A stretch of 64,000 nt of DNA. Source: Ceratodon purpureus (Eukaryota > Streptophyta > Bryopsida > Pseudoditrichales > Ditrichaceae). The translations under genes were made by a program, and so were the position numbers. Positions within the stretch are counted from its first letter, which is position 1. Every line of letters starts with the position of its first letter. Positions 33,240 through 45,738 of this stretch are shown piece by piece. Under the pieces are notes generated by a model. It did no database searches. It was not told the DNA's origin and saw nothing but the letters and a program-made list of their open reading frames with translations. The stretch lies in NCBI GenBank assembly GCA_014871385.1, contig CM026428.1, positions 8,191,155-8,255,154 on the forward strand, read 5' to 3'.

Positions 33240-34590
33240 GCCCTTCCACCCAAATAATCTCACAGCAAAAAATCTCATCCAAACGATCTCACAACAAATG
33301 ATCTCAACCAAAAAATCTGACTGATCCTCAACCTCTAGTGTTCGACCCAAACCATCTGCATACCATCAATAGAACTCAAACCCATCTGGAGCAGAACATG
33401 AGGGATGGTGAGAGCAGTTGTGGTGTGTTGAGAACATTGTCGATAATGCCAGCGTCAAGTGGACGTCGGAGGCGTCGCATGCAGGGAGACTGGCATTCTC
33501 CCTTCGCATTTGCCGAAAGTGTCCCAGGAGGTCAAGATGTGGTGTCGACGTTCTAGAAGACTTTCTGCATGCAGCTTGGGTTGTCTCCTTGACGGATTCC
33601 GGCGTGGAACCGTCGAGTGAGACAAACCATGCACATTTGTAATATAGATGGTCTACATGTATTTCCAAAGAGGATATAAGGATAGTTAATGTAGCATGAG
33701 AAATTTGTCATATACTATGCACTTGCATAAATAATTGATGGCGTAAAACTAGAGATGCAAATACTCGGAGATGCACAGAATGTAACTGTGAATATTCATT
33801 ATCGAATTTACTTTCTGTGCTGGTTGCCCTATAAGAATGATGTTTCTTGTGAATGTTGCTTCATGTGAATGTTGGGAGCTTTACATGTTATGAGTCAATT
33901 AGTTGCATTGCATGTAATTGGTAGGTGAGATTAAAAATGGACTGTTCAGGGTATGTATAGAATCTAAACACGGAAATTTGAATGCTTTAGCACTGATATC
34001 GATTATGCACATGTACTTAGCACAGTGTTGTTGTAGCCTTTGGTATATGCATTCTGGATTACATGTGAAGTGTGCAAACACACTGTGCACTTGTGAGAGC
34101 GACATAAGAATCTTTCAACATTACTCCCATCCCGTCTAATGAAAACAAAATGTAAAACACAGAAAATGACTTCACTTATATAAAATTTCATTTAAAGCAT
34201 CATCTTAGCTTTACCTAAATCATGTACAAAACAGGGAGGACGATATAGAGGCAGTACTTCAAATAGACCGGGTACATGGGATAATTTTGCTAGGATGACT
34301 TCCATCGTAGAAAACTTCATCCACAAAGCCTGAAATCTAAGTTTGACAGTCTGTGTCTGTTCTGACAAAAACGTATCAATGGTTCTGACATTATTGGCAC
34401 TGCAAAAATTTCTTACAGAAAATCAACAGAATTGAGTCCTTCTTAACAGCAATTTGCAATTTTTTTGTCGGAAAGGTCACTCACTTCTGGTAGTGAATAG
34501 ACAATTATGAAGAGGGAGAAAACAGTTTGTTCTGACTCTTAAACATCTTTTAAATAACATAATAATAATCAACAATGAGTATGTAGCACA
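33240..34590. other. Intergenic region without supported genes
   Basis: Moderately AT-rich. The open frames are short and overlap on both strands without splice support. No terminal repeat of the neighbouring MULE-type region was found here by eye. Confidence 0.5.
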
Positions 34591-34599
34591 ATAAAGCTA

Positions 34600-37158
34600 C
34601 TATCTACGTGGTGCACGCCTATAATACTCCTTAGACAATCTACAGTTCCAATGACGACGCCTTCTCCAAAATTGCCTGGTTTGTTGGACAAGGCATGGCA
34701 GTATTGCCGGAAGGGCGAAGACCACATGGGCAAGCCTCCTAACTCTAATAGGCGAGGAAGGAGAAGGTGGAGACATCGGCGGAGTATCAAGCCGAGGAGA
34801 GGTGGGCTCATATACTGGAGAGTAAACCTGGAAAACCGGGGAGGTAGGCATGTACTGAGGAGAGTGGACCTCGAAAGGTCCACTGCTTGAACCTACAGGG
34901 TTTCCTAAATCACATCTACATAAATGGGGCCGATCAAATGAATCCGAGAGGTCTGACACGTTCATCACTGTAACCGGAGAACTGATGGAAAGAGGAGCAT
35001 CAGAACAAACCTAGAAAAAATGGAACAGAAACAATGTCAAATTACCATTAAATATTATGTAGAGAAGGAATCTATTCTATAGCAAATTGCAGAATTTAAA
35101 ATGAACTACCTCAGTCTTTGCCAGAGTCAGGCCCTCAGTTTCAGTGCCCGTGTTTAGTGTAGTGTCCTCCTACAGCAAAGTCAAATTAAACATATTAGAA
35201 TTGACACAAAAAACCGAAATATGTATTCAAAAAGGAAAGAGTGCAACATAAACCATAATCCCCTCATTCATAACAAGGTCTCTCCCTCTCTCAATCACTC
35301 CTTCCTCAAGGTTGGGTTTCGGCTCCGAATGGGGGGTGGGAGGGGCACCCTCCTTCGCGGCCTCTGCAGCCAATGTGTGCTCCACATGCCCTTCCTCCGC
35401 CTCCACCTTCGCGGCCTCTATAGCTACCGCATGCTCAACATCCCCATCCCCCCCAATCACTTCTCCCTCACTTGGGGGGTTTCGGCTCCGAATGGGGGGT
35501 GGGAGGGGCACCCACCCTTGCGGCCTCTGCAGCTACCGCATGCTCAACATCCCCACCCCCCCCCCAATCACTTCTTCCTCAAGGGGGGGTTTCGGCTTCG
35601 AATGGGGGGTGGGAGGGGCACCCTCCTTCGCGGCCTCTGCAGCCTCTATGTGCTCCACAGGCCCTTCCCCCGCCTCCTACCTCGCGGCACTTGCTGTAGA
35701 AGCCTCTGTCCCTGCCATTGTATGCTCCCCATGTCCTTCCCCCGCCTCCCACTTCGCGGCATCTGCAGCTACCACATGCTCAACATCCCCACCCCCCCCC
35801 CAATCACTTCTCCGTCAAGGGGGGGTTTCGGCTCCAAATGGGGGTTGGGAGGGGCACCCTCCTTCGCAACCTCTGCAGCCACTGTGTATTCCACATGCCC
35901 TTCCCTCGCCTCCCACCTTGCGGCCTCTGCAGCTACGGCATGCACAACATCCCCATCCCCCCAAATTACTCCTTTCTCAAGGGGGGCTTTCGGCTCCGAA
36001 TGGGGGGTGGGAGGGGCACCCACCCTTGCGGCCTCCGCAGCCACTGTGTGCTCCACAGGCCTTTCCCCCGCCTCCCACCTTGCGGCACTTGCTGTAGAAG
36101 CCTCTGCCCCTGCCACTGTGTGCTCCCCATGCCCTTCCCCTGCCTCCCACTTCGCGGCATCTGCAGCTACCACATGCTCAACATCCCCACCCCCCCCCAA
36201 ATCACTTCTCCCTCAAGGAGGGGTTTCGCCTCCGAATGGGGGGTGGGAGGGGCACCGTCCTTCGCGGCCGTCACAGCCACTATGTGCTCTACATGCCCTT
36301 CCCCCGCCTCCCACCTCGCGGCCTCTCCAGCTACTGCATGTTCAACATCCCCTTGCCCTGCCTCCCACCTCGCGGCACTTGCTGTCACCGTATGCTCCAG
36401 AGTCCCTTCCCCCGCCACCCACCCCGCGGCACTTGCTGTAGAAGCCTCTGCCCCTGCCTTCCTTGCGGCCCATACCCACAACCTCATCCTCTCTACTCGA
36501 CCCTCTTCTTTCATTCTGTTTCGGTCTGCCTCCTCACACAACAACCCAGAAACCCACAACCCGACACCAACAACCCTAAACTCAAACCCCATAATCCCAA
36601 ACCCCAAACCTCAATCCTCAAAACTCTTAACCCCAAACCCCCCTTCCCGAATCCTTACCTCTTCTGTCGGCGCGTCGCGGTCCGATCCGCCTCGGTTGCT
36701 CGCCATCTCCTCCTCCACGCGCTCCTCTCCACGCCCCTCCATCCCCTTCACAGTCTCCCCCTCGTCCGTTGACGCGGGTGTTTGTGTGAGTGCGGCTTGC
36801 AAAGAGGCCTTCCCTCTCCCACCTCGACCCTTACCCCTCCCTCGACCCCCCACCTCGGCCCCTCGACCTCTCCCTCTGGTCGACCCCTCATCCATATCCT
36901 CCTCTCCTGGGCCTACCGCAATGTCAAGCCAATCAACATCCTCCCCACTAGTCTCAGAAGGACTTCCAGGGTGCCCTCGCCCCGCTCGTCTAGCAGCTAT
37001 TACTTCCCCACCTTCGCCGGCCTCCATGATTTCGCGTCTTGCTCTCCGAGCGACTTTTCTCAATGTCTCAGGATCTGACTCCTCGCCCGCATCCACTTCT
37101 GGCGTCTTCTCCTCAACAACCTCTTGCTCAATCCTAAACCAGTCGACAATCTGCGCAA
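34600..37158 (-). CDS. Accessory gene next to the MULE transposase: Gly/Glu/Ala repeats and Pro/Ser-rich tail
   Basis: A spliced minus-strand gene. A clear acceptor at 37158 (TTGCGCAG|ATTGTC) opens an exon reading IVDWFRIEQEVVEEK, then acidic and RGRGRG-type stretches down to about 36630. The middle (36480-35280) is a coding minisatellite with repeated WEAGEGHVEHTVAAEAA and GAPPTPHSEPK units. Then come a short exon 35170-35112 (ending LTLAKTE, donor GTAGTT) and a last exon from about 35008 (acceptor TTTTCTAG) to the stop at 34600. That exon holds VYSPVYEPTSPRLDTPP and a basic C-terminus. The exact exon structure across the minisatellite is unresolved because of the variable G/C tracts. No known domain. 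It is transcribed divergently from the transposase. Confidence 0.4.
35284..36330. repeat. Coding minisatellite, six units with variable poly-C tracts
   Basis: Six units each start near the motif 'tttcggctccgaatgggggg' (about 35316, 35484, 35590, 35826, 35986 and 36225), with spacings from about 105 to 240 bases. Five units end in a poly-C tract before 'aatcac' or 'aaat': I count 7, 10, 10, 6 and 9 C. The different lengths shift the minus-strand reading frame, so one frame does not read through all units. Confidence 0.85.
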
Positions 37159-37514
37159 ATGTTTAAGACGATGACGAGTATTACTACTTCGGGTCTTTTA
37201 TTCTAAACATCCATTCGGTTTGATGCGGCGTCATAATTCTAAACAGTAAAAAATAAACCCGCAGCGAGGACATTACTTCTAACTTAATATAACTCCACAA
37301 AAATACATAATTTACATTTAGCATCTTTTAATGTATCGATTATGAAACTTACCACATCCGTGTTAGAATGGTCGTTCGAATGTCAATCTGTCTCTCTTGT
37401 TGAACACTCCTTGAAACCGAATGAAGGTTGTGGTGTCTCCAGAGTCGGACTGGAATTGAACCCTAGTTCTTCCGTCATCTCTATGAGTTCTTCATTTTGT
37501 TACATCACGAATGT

Positions 37515-40500
37515 ATGATGAGTCTCAGATTCCATTTCCGTGAGGATACCATCAGTATACAGGAGGAGATTTTCGATGACGTTACTGCCGAGGTTACCCA
37601 CACCGTCGGGCAACTTTCCATGAGAGATGAGAACAATATGTTGCAGTGGAGGTTTTTCCCCGGATCCTATAGAGTCTATGGTCTCACTGATTCTCTGATG
37701 GCTGCATCCACTGAGATTCTCACCCCCCGTCGCTCTTCTACATGCACAATTCAGACTCCCTTACCTCGTGATGTCAAGGTCAAAGTCGAGCCTGGTACTG
37801 AAACTTCAGACGTAGAGAAACCCCCTCCCCCGACAGTCATTTCTCTCTCCTCTGATGACGAAGTCAGTCCCGTCAAGTTGGTGCCTAAGGTCCACGCAGA
37901 TGCTCCTCCTTCCAATGTCTCTCCTCCATTGTCCCAGGTCACAATTAGCATTGTTCCTCTCCATCAACAGCTTGCAAAGGCGCGTGGGTCAAAAAACATT
38001 CTAAAGAAGATAGACTATTCCACTATTAGACACGAGAGAGTAGAGTACTTGCCTGCGAAGTTTGACGGTCCGGTTCTTTTTTAGTTGCCCCAAGCTGCTG
38101 CAGGATCCTCTAAGCTCGCCGCCAAGTCAATGCAGGAAATGGACAAACGATACGACGGACACTCGTGGACCAAGACCATCACAACAAACATCAAAAACGA
38201 CTTCAGACTCTCTTTTCGAAGTTCCACCTGCGTCGGATGGCTCCGCTGCATCAACAAGGAGTGTGACTTCCTCAAGCGTGTTCCCAAGATCTTCGAGGTT
38301 AACGAGACTGAGTTCGAAGGGTGTACCCTTCAAGCTTTTCTCATGGATCAGCCTCCTCCATCTGACTCCACGCTAGTGTGCTAGGTATGTAAAGAACCTC
38401 CATCATGTGTAGCTACATGCGAGGCTAAGATTTATTACGTAGTGGGCAAAGCAAATCAGACTAGAGCTTGTATTCACATAGGAACACATGATCATCCAGT
38501 GAAAGTTGGAGACTACAGAGACTCTAAAGCGGAAATTAGTAGCTTAATAGAAGAGCAGGTAGAGATGAACAACAAAGCAACGAAGAGCGACGTTGTCTTG
38601 GAGGCGAGCAAACTCCTCATCGGGAGCTACTTGCTACAGCCTGAGGATGCACCACCGAGGAAGCTGACAATGGAGGAGCTGCTTCCTGTTCTGGATCGAG
38701 GCAAAGACATGGCGTCACCAAACATCCGCAACAAAGTCGCGACCTTCAAAAAAATCAGAAGGTACGGAATCATGGAAGGTATCACCAAGCTCCGTGGAAA
38801 CAGTCTGTGGGCGTATGTCCAAGAGAATAAGTTTCTTGGTAAGGGGTTTATGCGTGACAAAGTCTTCGTCTTCAAGATGTCGGAGGTCGGGCCGGGAAGT
38901 GGTGTCGACTTGGTCAGCCAAATGCAAGCTGGTGGAGATTTGGAGAACGCATGGATCATGTTTGACCATGTAAAACGTGTCAAAGAGTGGTCGACGATGG
39001 CGTGCCATGTGTACGACGGCACCTACTGCCGCGTGATGACAATCGCCAGTAGCAACATGCAGTCCGAGGACACGGAGGCCCAGCTCGTCTTCTGGAAAAA
39101 CCTGAACCTGGTCATGGAGAACAATGGCGTTGCAGCGCCGAACTTCAAGGGGTTCATGGCGGATAAAGCACACGCGAATTGGAATGCAGTGCGAATCCTT
39201 TACGGCAATGGTAACAAAGAGGACCCAATGGAGGACCGTGAGAGGTCGTGCTTGTTCCACTGGACACAGAACATGATGGCGTATACGCAGAAGTACTTCC
39301 CCGAAGAACTCTGGGAACAACACAAGAAGATGTGCACTCACTACAAGAATGCGACCAGCATGGCAGAGGCGGAAACTCTGTACCACGCATTGCGAGCATG
39401 GTGGGCATCCACCGGGGTCGTTGGCGAGAGCGGGCTCATCAAACTGGATCAGTGGCTGTCATTCTGGCACCACCGCTTCCGCCAGTGGGAGGGATTCATG
39501 ACCACGGTACGATTTCTGCACTCTGATTTGATGTTTTTAATACTGGTTTCCTATCCCTAACCTACAACAATCTAATCGTTGAATCTAACGGCACCTACTG
39601 TCTAAACTGCAGAAATTCACGGAAGAAGAACACACAGAGATGCCGACCTGTAACCTCGCCGAAAAAATTCACAACAAGTGGCTTCAAGCTTCAGGAAACA
39701 ACGGGAACGACCTCTACGTTGCTACCGTGGACGATTTTGTTTGAGCTTTTCTACAGGTTGTTAACTACTACCAGTTCCTCAAAGGTGACGTCGGCGGAAC
39801 AGGACCATCCAAGAAGGAACTCAAGCTCCGGATGGCGGGACGCAACGCGAAGAAATGGGGAAATCCTACACTGCTTGAAGACCCCATGCTCGATATGCTA
39901 GGAGCGGATGAGTTCTGCACCCGTCAGCCTATCATGCCTGGAGCGGAAGTGTTTGGTTCACAAAAGCGAAAAGCCGACGTCCCCATCGGAGCTGACGAGG
40001 AGTCTCATCGCTCGGACAAGACAAACTTCTCACGCCTAAGAGGCCCAAGACGTGCCGTTAGGGCTCGCCCTATGCAGATGCCCGTCATTGTGGAAGACGA
40101 CTCCGAACACGACACCGAGGTACAAGGTACCCAATCTCTTGCCCAGGAAGTTGATTCCGCTTTACCTTCACCTGTGAACAAGGGCGGCATTCGCCGTGTC
40201 AACGCGGTTGAAGAAACCAAGGTGAATGTGAAGGAGTGGCACATATCGAGACTTCACAAACTTTCTGCGAAGTGCTGCTGGTCCCAAAGAGCTGAAACGA
40301 GAAAGAAGTGCTCCGAGAGAATTGTCAGGGGGCCCCATTGCACAGCTGTCCCAACCTACACTGGGCTTTGGACTAACTATCGCAGGAACATAGTTGAGAA
40401 GACGGAGTTCTTCTTCTGCTCCGACGATATTAAGCGCTGCGTGAAAGGCTCTAAGCGCAAGTGGGTAGCACACTACTCAAAGGACCAGGAATTCCCCTCC

Positions 40501-41106
40501 ATTCCTGAGGTCTGGCCAGTGAAACTAGGTACTAACCTCAAACTTACTGAGATTCTTGTCCTCGAAGCAGCGGGCTTTCAACTTCCGCCGAAGAAACCGG
40601 TCTCCCCAAGACGCCTGTTCTCTTCGGCCCCGCCCCCTTCAAATCTCAGCTCAGTGCCAGTCCCTGCAGACGCTGACCGCTACCCAGGCAAGAGAGACGG
40701 CAAGATGGTGAAGCGCACTGCCACTCGTCCCAATCCGGCGCAGCGACTATCCATGGGCTCCTCCGAGTCTCTCAAAGCGCGCCTCCGTTCTGTCACCATG
40801 ATACCTGAGCCGGGCCACGGTTGCATCATTGGGCTGGATTCGGGCGTCGCTCCGCACATCACAAGGTACCAGATTACCATCAGTTCTTACCCTGGTTGCA
40901 CTTCCCCAGCATTCAAGAAGACGATGACTACGTTCCGAGGCAAGACTCAGTTCACGTATTGTAAGCACCTATACTACATACTCTTGAAGGTCTGCAACCG
41001 TGATTCCGAAGCCGAGCTTTTCATCCATGCGCCCACCTTCAGCTTCAACGAGGTCAAGTTACTCCTAAATAGTGGAATCTTGCGTCACCCCTTGGCGAAG
41101 AAGTAG
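37515..41106 (+). pseudogene. MULE-type transposase with three nonsense codons
   Basis: Exon 1 runs 37515-39506 and exon 2 39613-41106, with a 106-base GT/AG intron. One frame runs throughout but is broken by TAG at 38082-38084, TAG at 38382-38384 and TGA at 39742-39744, where Gln, Gln and Arg fit. The N-terminal third is disordered with a SUMO-interaction-like motif (PTVISLSSDDE) and a sumoylation-like VKVEPG. Then comes a zinc-binding region (GWLRCINKECDFL, then CIHIGTHDHPV, a WRKY-GCM/FLYWCH type). The catalytic core has WIMFDHVKR, VYDGTY and GFMADKAHANWNAVR. Near the C-terminus, CTSPAFKK followed by YCKHLYYILLKVC is a SWIM-type finger. This order is that of MULE transposases. The real 5' start may include another exon. 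Confidence 0.75.
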
Positions 41107-41357
41107 GTAGCACTCCTTCTTTAGAACTGCCATTTCCACATTGGCCATTGATCATGTAGTGAATGATTTTAGTAATATCCCATGTACTAAGTCAGCAATA
41201 CAGAAGCTGTATTGACTTTTTCATTATAAAGGCTTTGTCGTTCACATTCATTGCATTCTATTTCAGAACATTCTATCTTCAACAAGTACACTATATACCT
41301 CGTATCCCCTGACATGTATCTTTTATTACAGCAAACATATACTTGTTATTAGATGTC
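41107..41357. other. Spacer between convergent genes
   Basis: 250 bases separating the stop of the MULE transposase from the stop of the small minus-strand gene. AT-rich 3'-UTR-like sequence, with nothing else recognised. Confidence 0.5.
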
Positions 41358-41810
41358 CTAATCTTCGAACCTAACACGTTTAGGATTGCCCACTACACTA
41401 TCAGCAGGACTGCGAACCTCTGACTCTACTACAGGACAAACTACATTCGCGTTCACTTTCGTTCCCACACTTGGCAAGTGTCCTTGGTATGAACGTTTCA
41501 GCAATGGTCCACCTCCTCGCCTCCGATTCACAGATTCCCTGGAATAGGTTCCCCTTGGGATCTTTCCAACCTTGGAGTATGCATGTGGTTGCAAAGGCAC
41601 ATCTGCGTCCTCCTCCAGCACTATGATATCATCCGAATTTTTTGAACGTGGACGGTCAGCTGTTACATCCGGTTGTACGTCAACATCCGTTGTCAAAGGA
41701 CACCCTTGGCTGTTGGCCATCACCTCTTCTTCGTCCTCCACCTCAACATATGGTTGAAATGGACAAACATCGTCAGCAAGTGAAACAACAATATCTCTGA
41801 CGTCTTCCAT
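41358..41810 (-). CDS. Small acidic protein with SUMO-interaction-like motif, MULE-associated
   Basis: 150 residues from ATG at 41810 to TAG, uninterrupted. The N-terminal half is acidic (VEVEDEEEV). The middle contains DDIIVLEEDADVP, a hydrophobic core with flanking acids that matches a type of SUMO-interacting motif. The C-terminal half is basic, with NRRRGGG and KRVRFED. No known domain. Its convergent position next to the MULE transposase, and the shared SIM-like motif, suggest it belongs to the same element (inference). It may be one exon of a longer gene. Confidence 0.45.
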   Translation of the reverse strand: MEDVRDIVVSLADDVCPFQPYVEVEDEEEVMANSQGCPLTTDVDVQPDVTADRPRSKNSDDIIVLEEDADVPLQPHAYSKVGKIPRGTYSRESVNRRRGGGPLLKRSYQGHLPSVGTKVNANVVCPVVESEVRSPADSVVGNPKRVRFED

Positions 41811-41819
41811 AACCGATGT

Positions 41820-44800
41820 CTCGCACTACGGAAAAGAGCTTCACAAAACACCAACAGAAAAGAGGAAGAGACATTCCATAATCTTATCTTAAATATCCCT
41901 GCAGAAGATGCTTGGCGCCCTTGAAAATCGGCTTTTCATTCATTTAAAAGTTGTCATCCTCCTAAACTGAATGGAAAAGGATGAGGGTTTAGCAGAAGTC
42001 ATTTACCATAGGAAATTTAGAAAAAAAAAAAAAAAAATGAAATTAGAAAAGGAAAAAAAAAAAAAAAAAAAAAAAACATTTAAAAAATTTGAAATTAAAA
42101 AGATAAAAGTAAACAAAAGCAATATTTAATACTAAGGTTGAAAATAATATGAAGGAGATTAAGAAATTGAATGTGAAAATAAAATGAATGTTATAATAAA
42201 ATGAATGTGAAAATAAAATGAAGGAGCAAATTAAATGAAAGGAGGCTTTTGACCCCTATAACAAGATAGATAGAATAAAGAAAATTAATAAAAAATACAA
42301 GACAATTATAAAAATAAAAATAAAATAAAAAGAAGGAGAAAGGCATGTAGACTATGGTGGATGAATCATAGCTATGTTAAGAAAATGTTACGATATTAAA
42401 TGTTACTTGATCCCTCTTAAGAGCTTCAATACCAATACATTTTAAGAAGTAATTTGCATATATATGTGAGGGGATAAGGGGAATCAATGTATGCCTTAAC
42501 TAGGTAGAAGGAGCTGGAGCATAGTAATTGGTGCACGTCAAAAAATTAATCACCAAGAAATCAGAAAAAATTACAAATTCAATGAAAATACTGTAATTAG
42601 TCCACGGTTATAGGGTCAATTAAATTACTAAAATTAGGAAATTTCTAAAAATATACAGAGAATATTCGAATCTTCTAATTTCATATTTTATTTTTAGTAA
42701 CAAATTCTATTTTTAGGTTATGTCCCCCATTCTGTGCTCTCCACTCTCCAAATCTCCGCTCACCGCTCTCCGTTCTCCGCTCTCCGCTCACGTACAAGCT
42801 ACGTCCACCAACATAACAAAGTCAAAACCCACCCTAAAATCCAAATTCTTATCAAATTTTCAAAGTACACCATAAAGCATAAGAAGAAAGTGCCTTTCAA
42901 AATATTTATACTTCAAAAAATTCTAGAAATTTGAGATCTACTCTAATTGCATTGAAATTTTTTGTGGTTCTTTTCCCCATTGACTTTAACATATCAACCA
43001 TTCAGATTTCCAATTGAACATCTTCATAGTTCCCTTTAAGTAGTTTTAATTTTGGATAATGTAAGGTAATTTCGAGAGACACCCTTTCACAAAATCAAGG
43101 ATTTTTTTGCACTTCCAAGCACGTATGAGGCTCAAAATTTGTGAGCTTATACCTAACTTCCATACCTAAAGGAATTGATGATCCTCTACGGGTCAAATGT
43201 GTTTGCAAAATATAGGTTTTGGGCATCAAAACTTCGATATTCTCACGGTGCAGTGTCCAAAAAAACTTTTTTAGTGACTTCAAACGTTATAATCTCGCAA
43301 TTTGTACGGTGGATTGTCTTCAAAACTGGTATATACCTTTTTGAATAAGGAAATTACAAGATCCTATGATTAATTATTCACTTTAATGTTTAACTTTAGA
43401 AATAAATAGGTTTCTATTAATAAAGGTATATTTTGGCAGTTTTGGCTCCAAAACCACCAAGGGCCTTTAGGGATTAATTACTTGTACACCAGATTTTAGA
43501 GTTGGAAATAAGGTGTAGCATTGTGAAAAAAGTTGTGAAAATAATATGGGTTCATATTATTACTAATGTGTATTTTATTTTTTGATAATCAAATTTTTAT
43601 TAGCATATGAAAATTTTATGTGGTCAATACAAAGGTTTGTATCTTTTCTTGGAGTAGAAATAAAGAAGAGAAAAAAAGAAAAAAATATCTCTCTTCTATG
43701 AGATGAAGAAAAAGTTCTTATCATCTTGCTTAAAAAGTCTATGGGAAAACTTTGACTCATTATAGAATGAAAATCTTCCACAATATAAGATTTTTTTTCT
43801 TTATAATCTCAAAACCAATCATGTTAGTTACTTACATATAAAATTCAAAAGGTAATTATAGGGGGTAAGCAAAATTTTGGAGCTACCCGAGGAGTAAGAA
43901 AAACCAATTTGAGCACTATAAATATTATTTCATATGTTTAGTGTAAAAACCAATTATAATCCTATGAAGCTCTTATAATTCTCTACGTCTAAAAAAAATA
44001 TAAAACACTCGCATCCAAAAGTTATATTGTAGGAACCCACCCGAAATTTTAAAAAGTCCATTCTAAGACTATGGGCAATTAGAGTTTAAATGGCATTAAA
44101 AGCTCTTTTTGGACCCTTTGAACCCAATGAATTTTTTATTTTTTTGAAGACACGTAATAAAGTTTTATTACTGCAAAAAAAATGAACAACCGCTAAGGCC
44201 CCGAGAGGCCCTGGTCTTAACAACCCCAATGGATTTAGAGCACCAAAACAGTCTTGTGGTAACAATTACTAAAGAAAAAGTGACATACTATTCACTTCCT
44301 AAATTTAAAGACATTACTATAGGTCTAGGTAAGTGATAGTTCTTATGGTTACAATTACTGTACATTGTATAAAACTTTCTTTAAATCTCATTTTCTAGAA
44401 AAGACCAAAAAATGTATAATAATAAAAAATCTTGTTATGAAGGGGTAAACAGAGCCATTCCTGATAGTCACATTTGTCTTGTATAGAAAAGTGTTATTGA
44501 TTTATAATTGATAAAATTAAGGCCCTAATTACATCTCCACTCTAACTTCATATTGTAAAACCTCTACACTGGTTCAAGGTAAAAAGTTTCATTTCAATTA
44601 GATGGCAATAGTTACTTGCATAAATAGAAAGCAAATGTGCACTAATTAGAATTTTCAGTCTAGTTCATGGTGCTGTGTGGCGCCACTCCCACCTGGGTTC
44701 TTTGACTCAAGATCTCCTCATGATCCTACTCCAAGAGTACCAGCCACAAATCCACATTGGTAAGTTCATGCGACAATCACCTATCCTTGTAAGGTAGCAG

Positions 44801-45730
44801 TACCCATTCATGCCAGCGACCCATTCCTGCCTCCTACTTTTTGACCAGAAAGTGCCTCCTTGTGAACCTAAACTTGAACATAAGTGTATTGAAATTTCAC
44901 TAGAATCAATGAGATGGAACCAATGAGATGGAAGCATTACCAAGTTTTGTCCACAGGTTTCTTCTGTCACTTTTGGGTAAGTCTACACTAGTGGGAACAG
45001 CAGTTTTCCCCTCCAAACAGCCCCTCAGGCATTTAATCCGCTGAGGGATCCAAAATAGAGAAGCAGCTGGCCTCGAGGGCAGGGGTCCCTGAATCTGTTC
45101 CGAGATTTCTCTTGCCATGTGGGTCTGTACCAGTGGCCATTGGGTGCCTGCGATTTTCATCTATACATTTCTGTTCCATTCGGTGGAATTTCCTGTGTCA
45201 CTGATACGTTTACTCAGTGGTTTATCCTCATATTGTGTGTTTTACTATAATTCCCGATGCGCTTCACTTTGTCCGGACTTACAGCTGATGGAAACGTCTC
45301 ATCATGGATGAAAACTTTTGAACATCATCTACTCTGTTGCAGTTACTGTCGAAGGCTGGTGAAGAGCAGATGTTTAAGTAAAAGCTGAATTCACTCACAC
45401 ACTCACTATGTTGATACTCGGCTGCGATTGTATATCATCAATGTCTTATGCGGAGTCCTCTGACAATCACTTAATGAACCAATTAAAACCGAGGCGTCTT
45501 GTAAACAAATGGAGTTCAAAAATTTGTAGCAATCGAAGAGAGTTTCAGGCTTGTAGGATACAGTCACTCCCTCAAAATTATCTCTCCTGCTCTATGTGCT
45601 ATTCTTCTAAAGCGCCTGTATATGTTTTCCTATAATTACTTCCTACAATATTACAACTTCTCCTGTGCAACAGTGTAAACCTGTCCCTAATTTTGCATGA
45701 GGAACAAACTTCATATGAACAACCGTGGTT
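41820..45730. repeat. AT-rich intergenic DNA, no gene recognised
   Basis: About 3.9 kb of AT-rich sequence with long A runs near 42024-42036 and 42053-42076. At 43280-43490 it holds one copy of a degenerate repeat also seen at 60.4 and 61.4 kb (motifs CGTTATAATCTC and CTTTAGGGATTAA). Minus-strand frames around 44707-45160 are short and show no recognisable similarity; they could be a retroelement remnant. Confidence 0.6.
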
Positions 45731-45738
45731 CGGCTTTG

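Noticed and set aside
35221..37166. Long plus-strand frames (up to 482 codons) rich in Pro/Leu/His
   Set aside because: They read the complement of the minus-strand minisatellite and GC-rich exon. The minus strand has the splice sites and the more protein-like composition.
44707..45160. Two overlapping minus-strand frames (87 and 84 codons) as a possible retroelement gene
   Set aside because: Some local protein-like character, but no recognisable motif and no splice or terminal structure. Left within the spacer.
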